Shown here: one piece after another, positions 12,110 to 24,205 of the stretch
Numbering within the stretch: position 1 is the stretch's first letter
Layout of the letters: each line of letters starts with the position of its first letter
From: Cristatella mucedo
Taxonomy: Eukaryota > Bryozoa > Phylactolaemata > Cristatellidae
DNA: 64,000 nucleotides
Direction: 5' to 3'
Assembly (NCBI GenBank): GCA_009760855.2
Contig: WPIO01000001.1
Span: 10,974,501 to 11,038,500 of the forward strand
The notes under the pieces: model-generated
What the model saw: the letters and a program-made list of their open reading frames with translations, nothing else
Databases searched by the model: none
Told to the model about the DNA's origin: nothing
Translations under genes and position numbers: made by a program

Positions 12110-13154
12110 AGCTTTCTAGATTAGTAACTACAGATAAATATAAATATATATACATATAATGGCTATCGGTCGGCATCCTTAATAACAAGGTTACGAAAGT
12201 ACCTATGTTCGTACTAGACTATAAGAATTCACACAATTACTCAAACTTGAATTTATCAACAGGATATAAACATCTTGTGTCATGCCATTTACCTAATCAA
12301 TCTGCCAACAGCACTGCCTCTGAGGAAAGACATGCAAGGAGTCTCGGTGAGTTTCCCTTTTCTATAGGGGTTTTCTCCAATTGCAGAGAAGCTTCCATCT
12401 AATCTTTCTCAGACCCTAGTTTTTCAGCAAGAAGTAACTACTTCGTAGCATCCCATTTGGGTGGGGCTAATTTTGGTCCTCTCGAGGTTCGTACACCTTG
12501 ATTTATGAATAAGTCGCCTAATTGCTAAGGGGCCTCGAAGCTTAGTTGGGAACAAGACGCCTCCGACAAGGTAGCTTCCGCCATAGGGTAGTGTTCTAAG
12601 GTAGGCTAGAAGTGGCACGTATTCTTAGCTGATCTAGTAAGTGGCGTGGCAGCTACTCGGAGTCATTTTGGTTAATAACATGTGTGCTTCCTGTGAATAT
12701 CTCAAGCCAATGCCGGATTCCTTCCACATAAAACTGGTTGCCATCTGGTTTGTATACTGACTCCTGGAAAAATTCAAGAGTAACTGCCGCTAAGAATATG
12801 GACACTTGCTCGCTGCCACAATTTCTTCTGAGCCTGGTTTTTTAACTGTGAGATTGATGTCAATCTTGGATTGTAAAATCCGCTTGGCTTAGGCAGATGG
12901 ACTGCAGTCTTCTTAAGCTACTTAGCGGCTTAGCCTGCAACCGATTATGGACGTTAATCACCGTATTACGAGCATGGCGAACTAAGTTACACGTTAGCCT
13001 GCTATAGCGACGGCGTTCAGGGGTGTGTATCAACGACCAATTGCTTCTCAGCATCAGCCGCTCGAAAAACAGCGGAGTAGCAAGCTTTTCTATGACAAAG
13101 CTATAAATAGTAAATCCAAATAATGTACTGTTTGTATTGTATATGTATGTATGT

Positions 13155-13157
13155 GTG

Positions 13158-13241
<84 letters not shown>
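13155..13241 (+). repeat. (GT)n microsatellite
   Basis: About 43 GT units with one break (GAGCGTGTG) at the 5' side. The surrounding open frame on the minus strand is a product of the repeat and not a gene. Confidence 0.97.
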
Positions 13242-13244
<3 letters not shown>

Positions 13245-15320
13245 AAGCCTGTCCTGGGGTGACTTGTAGAACTCCACCAATTAACTCTTTGTGGTTCTCT
13301 CCATAGAATGAATCGGTGGTTGTAGTATGTTGGTTTTCCGACTCGCATTTTATTAGGTATATTGGGTTGTGATTTTTAACATCAAATCTTTAAGGAAAAA
13401 TTTCACGGACGAAAAGTAGTCAATTAGTGTTGGTGGATTGCAAGACTGGGTCTTCGCCCATTAATAACGATTAAACAAATGATAAGACATTTGCATACCA
13501 CCCTAAGAGAAATAAATTTGTTTCTAGATACTCTGCATGCACTGGAAAGGAATTGGTGAGGTGCTAGCATGTTACGACCCAACTCGTAGGTTCGAGACAT
13601 GCGGCAGACATTGTTAATTTCCAGATTATAGCGACGGTGAAAGTATGTAAAGTAAATGTTAGCTTATTCAAAATCATTATTTGTATAGCGAAAAGGGAGC
13701 CTTAGTGGCTATCACTATACTTTCAGCAGACAGTAAAAGATCGCCTTCTGCACGACTGAAATCTACGAGACTGTATCGCGAAGTGCCGGAACCTTACCGC
13801 TGGGCTAAGACCCGGTGACGAGATCCACCAACCCTGACTGACAACCGCTACAATCGCTCTAACGTGCAAATTAGATTGTTGGATCAGCTAATCTTTACTT
13901 TCTTACCTTGGGATCCCCAGAATGATTCTCGTGACCTCATGGAAGCTGTCTTTTTCGTACACATAAGCTCCTGTGACAAGGACAGCCACCAGCTAGCCGT
14001 CCCCGACAAGACACCATACTCCGGCCAAAGCATGTACCAAGACAACGGTAGTGGCATGCAGTGGGTTGATGCATTATCTGAAAAAAATACACTATAAGAA
14101 CCACAGAAAAGCTCTTAGATGTGCCTGTTGATCCTAGCCCCTCATCACTAGATGTACGCACGGGGGGGGGCTGCATATTAACTGGTTCTTCGGCACCGGA
14201 TGTCGAGCAGCATGTCGGGCAGGCGTGCTGCTTCTTGCTGGTCTTTGCAAGGACGGCGTTTGCGGGCTACGAGTCCACAAAGAGCAATCCATCTGCTGTT
14301 AAAGGCGGACAATCTTAAATTGGGTAATCTTTCTAACTGAGTGACCACCAATACAAATTTTTCAAACAATAGATAGACCTTGCTGATAAAAACTAGCTTT
14401 AATTTTCCTGTCTCTACGCAAGTGTCACAGCCACATTCTGACTAACCGAAAAATGACATTCCATCTGATCAATCAAAAAGAAAGTTTGTCCTTTGCCTAG
14501 TACCCGTGCTCACTGTTAAGATTTTAGTCTGGATACAAGGTTGCATACAAATCCCTAGAATGCCCTTGCTAATTGAAACGATTCGCGTCCAGAAGCATTT
14601 CTAGTCGACGTCATATTGATGGCCATCATGACTACTTGGATAAAGCAGTTGTTCCGGGAAGGGTATAGTTGACCACCATTATTCTGATAAATACTAATTG
14701 TAATAGACGGGCCAAGCTGATTTGCCTGCGTTGCAATGACGGACATATCAGATTGTGGCAACAACGATACGTCAAATCAAGGAACTTCCGGTGCAACCCT
14801 CCCAGCTCAACAAATTGCCAGTAGACGCGCTTCCTTCCAACTTCACCAAATTTACTTGAAGCGCCTGCATGTAAGTTGCTAGGTGCCAGATATCTTATAG
14901 ATGCAGCTTCCTTGATTTGGCTATAATGGGGATAAGTAAATTAGTATTACCTATATAATTATTATTCATGACTGGCAGTATGCACAGTATTCTCTCACGA
15001 GTTCTTATGAAAATGATCAATCGTCAACAAGAAGCCTGAGGCTGCAAGCATGTATTAGGGGAAGGGCTTAAACGCCCCTTAACGACAAAAGTGTGTTGCT
15101 CACTTATTCACAACTCGGAAAAAAGGGCTTGAGCAGCCAGTAGACAGTGCTGTGATCGATAAGATCTTCAGGCGATCTGCTACGATAATAATTCAACTAG
15201 CGCTTGCTTACGGGCCATATATGATGATAACAATAATATTAATAATAATAGAACATTTGTACGGCACCATAATAGAAGTGTATATGTTCCTAATCAATTT
15301 CATATGCAGCAAGAAAAGCA
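13245..15320. other. Unassigned sequence apart from a SINE B relic
   Basis: No protein-like open frame over 80 codons. A run of nine G lies at 14162-14170. 15225-15250 is AT/AAT-rich. Confidence 0.3.
13668..13812 (-). mobile_element. SINE family B, degenerate copy
   Basis: Matches the SINE B tail and body on the minus strand (TTGTATAGCG, GGAGCCTTAGTGGCTATCAC, AAAGATCGCC) with many changes. The B box region is poorly kept. Confidence 0.5.
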
Positions 15321-15324
15321 TTAA

Positions 15325-15660
15325 TTGGTTAGCGATAGCATGCACAGTGTCGGCACGCATAAGCACGAAAAGGACAATTCATGTAGACCCAACAAATGCG
15401 CTGTGGAACAGGTGGGTTGAATGTCGTCAAGTCAGGGGATCGAAATTCATTGGGGAGTGAGTTGCAGGCTTTGGGAGCACACGAGCTAACGGCATGGTCT
15501 CCAAAGGATGATTCGATGTTTATTAGAGGCACTGCTAAAAGATCTCTTTCAGAAGAGTGGGTGCTACGCGGCCTAGCCTGATTGACGAGTATTTTGTATA
15601 GGTTGGCGGGAGCAAGAGAATGAAAAGACCCAGCAGTTAGTAGAAAAAACCTTTTAGTCT
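15325..15660 (-). mobile_element. LINE family A fragment
   Basis: Corresponds to the RT C-terminus and start of the 3' UTR of LINE A (GCATGCACAGTGTCGGCACGC, GGTCTCCAAAGGAT). It has internal deletions and is not open. Confidence 0.75.
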
Positions 15661-15717
15661 ATATGCTACTTTTTGAATTATTTCGCCGGGAAATAATCTT
15701 TCTTTCAAAAAATACTA

Positions 15718-15888
15718 GCTGATTTAACAGCCTCTTTTTTATATCGACAGGAGAGCCTTTACGGCTATTACCACTGTTTGCAGCGACAATAAAGAATCAT
15801 CCACCGCAGGATTCGAACCCACGAACCCGAGACCGAAGTCGCGAAAAGCAACCACCTTACCCAGTGTGCCAGCACGGCTCTTTTTGTC
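15718..15888 (-). mobile_element. SINE family B copy
   Basis: Minus strand: tRNA head ending GGGTTCGAATCCTGCGGTGG, body TTTATTGTCGCTGCAAACAG, 3' end ATATAAAAAAGAGGCTGTTA. Confidence 0.8.
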
Positions 15889-16063
15889 AATGAATAACAG
15901 GAATAAAAGTTCAAACGTGTCACTTCACGATTGAAAATCGTCTCGTTGCCCTCTACAACAAGTTAATCACCACGCAATATAACTGTCGTTACTTTTTAAT
16001 CACGCCACTAATGGAAAACCATCTAGTACATTTTAAAATGTGTTAAAAAATTAATATAAATAT

Positions 16064-16203
16064 AATTCATTTGTATAGCGCCCTAAGAGAACTTAATCTC
16101 TATTCAGGCGCTTCATATGTGCCTCCGGGCTCGAGCCCACGACCTCAGCCAGACCTTGGTCGGCGCGAGCACCTTAACCTCCGGACCAAACCAGCTCGGC
16201 AAT
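16064..16203 (-). mobile_element. SINE family A copy
   Basis: Near-complete: tRNA head with GGGCTCGAGCCC B box, 3' hairpin around GAGATTAAGTTCTCT, terminal GCGCTATACAAATGAATTAT. A close match to the copies at 5677 and 24048. Confidence 0.88.
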
Positions 16204-16779
16204 GTTACATCTACAAGGCTATGATGGCAAACAAGCTTACTTTCGTGGTGATGTAGGAGAAGCTAATGTGTTCCGCAATATACCATTATTTGGTTACCAA
16301 ATGTGAGTGCATCAGAAGGTACGTATAGTAGAGATACGTTCGGGAGAACTTGGTGCATGACAGGTCGCACTCTACTATTCGGCTGGCATCTCATCTCGCT
16401 GATTAAAATCTGTTCATTTCCAATGTGCATGAAGGGGCAGCCACATCTCGAGCTCTGATCGTCAGACACATCGACTGCTCGGTTTAAACTGTGCAAGTTC
16501 GTCTTTCTGGATGATCCAGAAGGCTATAGTAAGACTTTTCTCCGGCATCTCAAACTCTCTGAGTTTCTTTGCAGCGTACACTGCAGACAAGCACTTGCAC
16601 GGCTGCAAACTATCTCAAATTTAATGACGATACAGCCAAATGACTAATTTTGGTCAAATCAAAACCTAATCCTGCAAATATGCTCGATCAAATATATTCT
16701 GCAGCCATTCTTCGCGGAATCTGGCTGCGTACACCTCCAATGTATTATTACTGCCCAACTTTAAACCTGCTTTTACGTA

Positions 16780-17630
16780 AACATCGCAGCCAAGCTGGTC
16801 CATACATTCGTGATATCCCGACTAGACTTCCGATTACTCACTACTTGCACGTTAGCCCGTCCTTGCCAATAGGATGCTTACAGTTGGTGCAGGACTCGGC
16901 AGCTGGGCTTGTCTATCGTAAACGTCGAAACTGCCGCGTCACACGAACGCGAACCGATCTGTACTGGCTGCCTATCAAGCAGGGTACTTAATAGAAGATT
17001 CTGTCGGTCACGCACCTCTCGGTCCCTCCGCTCTTTTGCCACGGGCCTACCCGAACTCTGAATTGGTTTTGCGTCAGGCCCAGCGGCGGCGCACCGCCAG
17101 CTCTTCTTACCCTGATCGGTCAGATGTGCATCTAACCAACTTAAAATCCCTTAGAGACCGTGCCTCCAGCAACTATGCTCCCAGAGCGTAGAACTCACTA
17201 CCGACTGACGTCACGTCAGCTCCTGATCTCATCAGGACAAAAATAAGCTAAAAAGTCTACCTGGTTCCTCACAGCCTTTGCTCCGTTCGAGCGAGTGGAT
17301 TGTCCGTGGTGAGCTTTCGTGCTCAGAAACTGCGGCACCTCGTGACTAAGGGCGAGAGCGATATCCTTTTCTGTCGTCTACCGGTGAACTTTTCGCTTTT
17401 CCTGCTCGCTTTGAGTGCTTACCCGTCCGCGATCCTGCTCGCGGTACTAACCAGACGTCCTACTCATCGGCAGCCGCGTTTCTTCGCTGCTTCTGCACGA
17501 GCGATACTTCGCTCGTCATTAACTCTCGGCTATTTATTCTGTTGCAGAAAATTGTAAGGTTTGAAGATGGAGTTCTCATAAGGTGCCATGAAAAAAGGCT
17601 CACTATTACTATTATTATTATTATTACCAT
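16780..17630 (+). mobile_element. LINE family C, RT C-terminus and 3' UTR
   Basis: Encodes a decayed version of the LINE C-terminal region (CLQLVQDSAAGLVYRKRR, YWLPIKQ), then AGAGACCGTGCCTCC and a 3' UTR that ends in ATT repeats at 17603-17626. Related to LINE A in protein but with a different 3' UTR lacking the hairpin tail. Confidence 0.7.
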
Positions 17631-18039
17631 CCATGAAAAAAAGGTTCACAATCATTATTATCATAGTAATTAAGTAATTTAATTTAGTAATCAAGTTTTT
17701 TTTTATCTTTAGTAATCAAGACTGACTTGTGTTATCGCGTACCTGCCGCTTAGAGAATGTCAATCTATAGAAGCTTCCATGAAAGTCTCATACTGACATG
17801 CTGGCATGCTAATCAAACTCGTGTAAGGCAGTCCCCAGAGTTTATTTGTGGTTTCTGAATTTCCTTGCGTATGCCCGTGAAAATCGCGGGAAAACTCGGG
17901 GGTTGCATTGCAAAGTAGAACGGAGTTTAGGTGAGTCTAACCGACGAGTCCTGCCTATTATCAGGCAACGATTCGCACCCACGACCTGAGACGAGAAGTG
18001 CCAGCGCCTCACCTTCATACCCTTCCTGCTGTTAGCTTG

Positions 18040-18205
18040 GTGAGCCGTGATGGCACACTAGGTAAGGCGGTTGCTTTCACGACCTCGGTCTCGAGGTCGT
18101 GGGTTTGATTCCTGTGGTGGGCGATTCTTTATCGCCACTGCAAGCGGTAGTGATAGCCGTAAAGGCTCTCCTGTCGCAATACAAAAAGAGGCTGTTTAAC
18201 CAGCT
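18040..18205 (+). mobile_element. SINE family B copy
   Basis: Plus strand: tRNA-like head (GGCACACTAGGTAAGGCGGTT), B box GGTTTGATTCC, body TTTATCGCCACTGCAAGCGG, GTGATAGCCGTAAAGGCTCTC, and the end CAATACAAAAAGAGGCTGTT. The sequence following (to about 18290) resembles 8780-8860. Confidence 0.8.
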
Positions 18206-18387
18206 TGGACTTTTTTGTCCTGAGAGGCGTTCGCTCAGCTTTGACAGCACGATACTACGGCATGGCTTCTTCATCAGTCTCTTCGTGTTGAATGTTTGTC
18301 ATACGCCACGTTTCAATGTCGGCAGTGCGAAGCTGACTGGCTACCTCCGTTTTTTCTTATTCTTGCTATTTTCCTTCTGCTCTCTTC

Positions 18388-18925
18388 ATTGCTAAAATTC
18401 GGGTTTGTTTAGATAAGGATACCACGTCCAAGTTGGTCCATGCATTCGTGACATCTCGTCTCGACTTCTGCAACTCACTGCTTACTGGCCTACCAGCATG
18501 TGCGATCAGGCGATTGCAGCTGGTGCAAAACTCTGCAGCTAGGCTTGTCTGTCGTGAGCTTCGCAGTTGCCACATCACACCACTTCTCGCCGACCTGCAC
18601 TGGCTACCAGTCAAGCAACGGATTGACTTCAAGGTTTTGTCGCTCACTTTTAGGTCACGTCATTCTTTAGCTCCAGCCTACCTCTCAGATCTACTCCCCC
18701 ATCAGGCCAAACATCGTACCACCCACTTTTCGGAATCCAACAGCCTACAAGTACCTTGCAGACAAACCTCAAATCCTTTGGAGACCATGCATTTAGTTTG
18801 TATGCTCCCAAAGCCTGGAACTCCCTCCCGACCTGCGTCAGAACATCCCCTGACCTGACCACATTTAAAAGGAACTTAAAAACACACCTATATAGGACAG
18901 CATTTAGTGGGTCCCTGTGATTCGT
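18388..18925 (+). mobile_element. LINE family A fragment, RT C-terminus
   Basis: Open frame 18433-18858 encodes LVHAFVTSRLDFCNSLL through to the TSNPLET region, nearly the same protein as the minus-strand copies at 0.6-1.2 and 37.6-38.6 kb. Truncated at both ends. Breaks near GGGTCCCTGTGATTCGTCC. Confidence 0.85.
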
Positions 18926-19014
18926 CCGCTAGGGCTCCGCCTCCTTCGAGAGCTCCTGCTCCGCGTCGGTCTCCTCGCGAGAGAGAGAGAGAGAGATGGC
19001 TTGGAAAGTTCGCT

Positions 19015-19135
19015 GGGGAAAGGTCGTGGGCTCGAATCCCGTGGTGGGTGATCATTTATTGTCCACTGCAAGCGGTGGTGGTAGCCTTTAAGGCTCTTCT
19101 GCCGCTATACAAAAGAGGCCGTTAAATCAGCTGCC
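19015..19135 (+). mobile_element. SINE family B copy, 5'-truncated
   Basis: B box GGGCTCGAATCCCGTGG, body TTTATTGTCCACTGCAAGCGG, end CTATACAAAAGAGGCCGTTA. The first part of the tRNA head is missing, replaced by a (GA) stretch at 18979-18996. Confidence 0.75.
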
Positions 19136-19429
19136 GGTCGTAAAGTTCGGACAACTTAACCCCTGAGGTTATGACGCACAAAGGCACGATCTACCGATAC
19201 TGATACTAACCGCAGCAAGTCGTCTAGGGGCTCTAGCATTCAGTGGCTAGCCTCACGATTGCTTGACCTTGACACCGCTGTGCGGTTAGTAGAGCTATAC
19301 CTTTTCAATAAGCTGCAATTCCGTTCATAAGTGTTCACAACCCACCGCGGTTTCTTGCTGAGCATGTACCTGCTTACGCTATGCCTGCTGCTTGTGGATG
19401 TTAATACAAATCATTTGGTGATGCTTCCT

Positions 19430-19625
19430 CTACAGCATCTGCAAAGTGCCTAGAAAGAGATTCAGTTATCTGAGGGCACTATACAAGTGTAATAATACTA
19501 ATATTATTATTATTCTTATTTTTATACGCTTGATATAGCGCCCTCAGAGGACTCAATCTCTTTCTAGGCACTTTATATTTGCTGCAAAGGAAGCACGATC
19601 GAATGGTTAGTGGGAGAATTATTAA
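19430..19625. mobile_element. Two LINE A 3' tails joined tail to tail
   Basis: 19434-19490 is a plus-strand tail (GCAAAGTGCCTAGAAAGAGATT..GAGGGCACT). 19525-19600 is a minus-strand tail (GCGCCCTCAGAGGACTCAATCTC). They meet at an ATT/TTA run (19495-19520). Confidence 0.7.
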
Positions 19626-20600
19626 GATTAGTAATTCTCGCAAGCTTTTTTATTGGGAATGCCGTGTGCACTACCGGGCAATAACAATAATTGCTTCCTT
19701 ATCGTAGTATAGCTAAATTAGGCACCTGTATCTGTTATACCCGGACAGGTTGCAGAACCTCAAGATGTTTCAAGTAAATTGAACACATTTTTAAGAAAGT
19801 GGCTGTCGGCTTGCTTAGCAACAAGGACTGGGAAAAATATACAATGTGAGTCACCATCTTGGTTACTTCCGATCATAACCGCTCAAGGTCAAATCACAGC
19901 CCCTGCCTGAAAATATTCATGGCTGGGGTCCTGCCACTGTTCAACTTGGCTGTGACTATCGTAAGCTGCCCGATCAAATTTAGATGTGTCCTAGTGCGAT
20001 CGTAGCTAATAATCTTTAGATCCGTACTAATCTCGTATCCTCTCCATCCCCAAGGATTATTTCTGCAGCAAGGAAAATGACACTAGAAATCTCGCTGTAC
20101 AATATTTCTCGAAGCTTAGCGTGACTGATGAAAGGGCGGATTGCACAGCGATAGCCAACGGGCGGCCTCCGACCGTAGACCATCCGCTACACGAGGTACC
20201 TTTCGGTCTTATTTTAGCTCTCAGGTCCGTGAAATTCTATCTGACTGGCAAAAAGTAATCGGCTTAACGCCAGAATAAAGAGCCGCCGCTGCCGCCGGAG
20301 TGACTTACCCCCATTTGTCAGAGCATTCAGGGGCCTGGGCTGTCACGGACGCTGATCTATCGGCGTGCCCGATTGCGCCCATCCGACCGTCGAAGGCGCC
20401 TGCCAGGTAACGGCCAGGATCATGATTTTTTAGCCTTTGTCAATCACTTCCAACTACGGTCCTCAGGTTTGACGTACAGAAAGCCGCTGCATTCCAATCG
20501 TTGCTGTCTGCCTTGGTTGGCAGGCCGTCCTTGTGCCCTGCTTTGGCGGCATCTCATTCTCCATGACCCTTCGTTTAGAGTAATCATAACCCGACATATA
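19625..20600. other. Unassigned sequence
   Basis: No recognised gene or repeat. Moderately GC-rich from 20270. Open frames are short and overlapping on both strands. Confidence 0.3.
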
Positions 20601-20643
20601 TTTGCATGTACCCATGTACGTACCATGTATGCACGTATATATG

Positions 20644-20669
20644 TATTTACGTAAGGATGTGTGTATGTA

Positions 20670-20700
<31 letters not shown>

Positions 20701-20842
20701 GTGTACGTATGTATGTATGTATTATGTATTATGCATTATGTTTTATGTATGTATGTATGTATGTATGTGTGTGTGTATGTATGTATGTATGTGTGTATGT
20801 ATGTATGTATGTATCTATGTATCTATGTATGCATGCATGCAT
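20644..20842 (+). repeat. (GTAT)n / (GT)n compound microsatellite
   Basis: Alternating GTAT and GT units with CTAT and GCAT variants. It accounts for all MYVCMY-type open frames here. Confidence 0.97.
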
Positions 20843-20844
20843 AA

Positions 20845-21820
20845 GTATCAGCGAAAGGTGGGTGGAATGAGTTCACTGATGAAGTCGCAGGCAGCAGGAG
20901 AATAGATGTCATCGCGAAAGAATTGATGATGTGACTTGGCAGCATTGGATTACTCGAAAAGCGTCTGCCGCCAGCAATATTCAGTTGAAAGAATCGGGCC
21001 ACTAAATTATTGTCCCGGGGGATCTGAGGGCATGGGAGGTGGAAACATTCGCAGTAGCACGGTCAGGATGAAGGAGCCAAGCAGTGGCGAGTCACGTGGG
21101 TCAAGGTAAGAATTTTGCTCCACTTTGGTAGATCAACCGCGAATCAAGAGCGAGCGAAGCTCCATTACGCAGGGAGGCACGTGGAAAAGTTCTTGGATTC
21201 AAAGACTGACCTGGCAGATTCTTATCACCAAGTTTAGGGGTTTAATGGAACCCTGCGAACCCTCCAAATGATGTACACCTCCAGCAGATTACCGCACGAC
21301 ACAATGGCTAGCGGTTGATTTCGGTTTGCTCCAAGGCTCGTAAAGTTTGGCTACGTACGATGCAGCTGGTGAACTCTAGGCGACGTGGTTGCATCTGCTG
21401 AGTATTCAAATTCTCCGCAGCGGCTGTCCAGTGTCCAGCTGTCCAGTTCTCCTTCCGCGAGGCTCGACACCCCTCAGGAAGCAGGTGCCCGTCCCGAGCA
21501 ATCACCGAGAAAATCTTCAGGTGGGGGTCAGCGCACACCTCCGACAATACAGACGGACGCCGTGTTGATTTGGCTGTCAACATGGGCACACGCTTACCGC
21601 GCAGCTGGATCGGGTGATTTTTGTTTGACGCCATTATTTTGGGAGTCTGCCGATCGCGCTTCGTCTCAACTTTCCCACATGGTTTCGCGATTTCGATGTT
21701 TACGCCGATCGTGCTGCGTCTCGCGTGTGCGTAGTTGTAGTCGACTGCCGAAGCATGGGCCAACGCAGAGCACACCGTGCTAAACTTAGCAGCTGCTGCT
21801 GAGAGTAGTGTGCATGAATG
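20845..21820. other. Unassigned sequence
   Basis: Opposed open frames of 132-155 codons cover 21308-21783 on both strands. Neither resembles a known protein, and the two mirror each other as expected from GC-rich sequence. No splice-supported exon was found. Confidence 0.3.
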
Positions 21821-21824
21821 CCAC

Positions 21825-22880
21825 CCTCGTTTGGCCCAGGGATAAGGTGCTCGCCTCTAATGTATCTCCGTCTGTAGCTCCACAAAGACCATGTGAGTGT
21901 TACGCAGGAGAGTTTTGTATAGCGCGCACACAGCCTAAGCGGCTTTCGGTACGATTTCGGTAGCCAACAGACTTCGTCTCACGAAACAAAGAGAAAGTGG
22001 GAAGCATAGCAGAGTCAGGAGAGCAGTTGAGGTAGTGAGTAGCATGGAAGTAGCAGCTCAGGACCGCTGAAAAGATGGGCCATAGTCGGCAAAAGGAGAG
22101 TAGTTGTCGTTGCGTAAGAATTGTGGAAGCGAGTTCCACAGTCTAGGACCTGCAGAGCTAAAGCTTCTGTCACCAATGGTCTTTAAGCGAAGGAATGGAA
22201 CAGCTAATTTATTGTCCACATAGGACCTGAGGGCACGAAGAGGGTGAAACTGATGCAGCAGTTAAGCTAGGTACGAAGGAGCCAAGCCGTGGTAGGCCTT
22301 ATGGGTCAGCGTTAGAACTTGGCTCTCTGTATCCGTTGATCAACCGGCAGCCATCCTAGTTCTTTTAGCAAATGGGACACATGCTCAAACCTCGGGGACT
22401 TGAAAACTAGCCTTGCAGCCATGTTCTTAGCCAGCTGCAATGGCCTAGTTGCTTTCTTTGGTAGCCCAGCCAAAAGGGAATTACGATAATCAAGCCAAGA
22501 CAGAACTGAGGAGTTAGTTAAGTTTTTTGCAAGCCACTGCGGAAGACAGCTCCTAATCTTTAATAGGGATCGGACGTGATGGCTAGCAGTAGAGCAGTCT
22601 TCTGAATGAAGCTTTTAAAATTTAGGCAGCTGTCGAAAACGACACCTGAATTTCGAGCACGTGGTGACGGTTGCACAAAAGCACCACCTATTAGAAGAGC
22701 AAAGCCTTTTAATCCAGCCGCACGCTTAGGGTGTCCTATGATGAGCAGCAGTTCGGTTTTATCGTAATTTAGTTTCAAGAAGTTTTCCGACATCCAGGAT
22801 GGATCGAATGTCGGCAAGGCAAGCATTCAGTCTCTCAGTTGCTGCAGCAGATTCCGACGGTTTGAATGAAAAATACAGGT
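21825..22880 (-). mobile_element. LINE family B copy
   Basis: Minus-strand open piece 22826-22560 includes SWMSENFLKLNYDKTELLL and a GVVFDSCLNF-like segment, typical of the RT domain end in L2/CR1-like LINEs. Downstream, decayed C-terminus and a 3' UTR homologous to 11545-11855 and 44455-44720. Frameshifted throughout. Confidence 0.75.
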
Positions 22881-22899
22881 GGCACAGTCAGAATAAAAG

Positions 22900-22992
22900 T
22901 GATAACGGCCAAGGTCGTGGGCTCCAGCTCTGTGGCATACGTAAAGCGCCTATTTAGAGATTAAGTTCTCTTAGGGTGCAAATAAGAAATTA
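22900..22992 (+). mobile_element. SINE family A, partial
   Basis: CCAAGGTCGTGGGCTCCAGC, then GCGCCTATTTAGAGATTAAG and TTCTCTTAGGGTGC. A truncated tRNA head with the shared tail. Confidence 0.7.
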
Positions 22993-22994
22993 AA

Positions 22995-24040
22995 TAGATA
23001 TATTTGTTTATGAGGCAGCTCTCAGAAAACAGACGCTCGCAGAAGACTGTCTCACGATGAAGAACAGCGTACCACCGCGTAGACCGCCCAAGTCCGCGGA
23101 GCCTTTCTGACTAGGCTGGAGATTAAGTGCTCCCCGCCGCCGCTCCAAGGCTGGCGAAGAAGCTCGACGCAAGAAGACCGGAAGCTGGCCGGAAAGAATC
23201 CGTACGGCTGCGTACAGGAGACCCGAGCTCCAGCGGTACGCGTGGGGATGCGCAGCGGAAAGCCGACTAAGTGCAAGACGTCGAAACGAAAAGGATACGC
23301 ATGAAGAATTCCAGGTGAAATGCCGTTGAAAATTTCGCAGCCACGAGTCGCAAGAATCGCTGTATCGCTGCAGCGACACAGCGTCCCGGTTTGACAGCGC
23401 CCACAATCGACTTTGCTGAGCACCGGTCGCCAATGTAATCCGCTTCCAGCAGGAAAAAAATCTCCTTCGCGCTCTGAGCGACGCCCTCCAACAAAGGGTG
23501 GCGATTACTGAGCAGAGAGCCGCCTGTCCTCAATCGGGGCGGAGCTCCTGAGGCGTGTGATTTCAGCTCACATTTTTGGGCGACGATAGATTCGAGCCGA
23601 GCATTCGAATCACTTTCTTTCGCCCAACAAGCTCCGTCGCTGTTGTCGCCATTGTCGGCCGGGCACTGGTTTGTTCGTTTCATTGTCACTCCGAACGGGC
23701 TCTGCACCCCAACTGCGGCCTGTGGGCCCCAACGGCCTGCAGCAATAAAGCAGGCCTTCATTACATACACGCTGTGTGCGTCAAAAGGTAGATTATGACC
23801 GTTTTGACGGCACTGCTAAAATTACGAGAGCTACTCGGCGTGAGGAGATAAGCCAACCGATGTGGGCTGCATATCCCACAGCTTCGGATGATTACAAATG
23901 AGCTGCTGACGATCGAGTCTGCAAGGAAACAACCAGAGGGGAAATCGAGATTTAACACGATACGATGGCCGAATAAGCACTACCAAGAGGAGCACGCCAC
24001 AGGATCAATGTCCAAGATAGTTATCAAAACTTGTTTTCAA
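22995..24040. other. Unassigned GC-rich open region
   Basis: Minus-strand frames of 123-167 codons overlap at 23008-23770. I do not recognise the products. No homeodomain, finger, RT or transposase motif, and no convincing pair of splice sites. Confidence 0.3.
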
Positions 24041-24044
24041 ACCT

Positions 24045-24205
24045 GCCGAAGTGGTTTGGTCTAGCGGTTAAGGTGCTCGCCCCGACCAAGGTCTGGCAGA
24101 GGTCGTGGGCTCGAGCCCCGAGGCATATGTGAAGCTCTCGAATAGAGATTAAGTTCTCTTGGGGCGCTATACAAATGAATTATATATATATATATATATA
24201 TATAC
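24045..24205 (+). mobile_element. SINE family A copy followed by (TA)n
   Basis: GCCGAAGTGGTTTGGTCTAG tRNA start, GGGCTCGAGCCCC B box, hairpin tail ending GGGGCGCTATACAAATGAAT, then (TA)11 at 24180-24203. The most complete plus-strand copy and a good reference for the family. Confidence 0.9.

Noticed and set aside
20602-20905. Cys/Tyr/Val-rich small proteins
   Set aside because: Translations of the GTAT/GT repeat.
21308-21783. Opposed 132-155 codon frames as a gene
   Set aside because: Both strands are equally open, with no recognisable domain, start context or splice structure.
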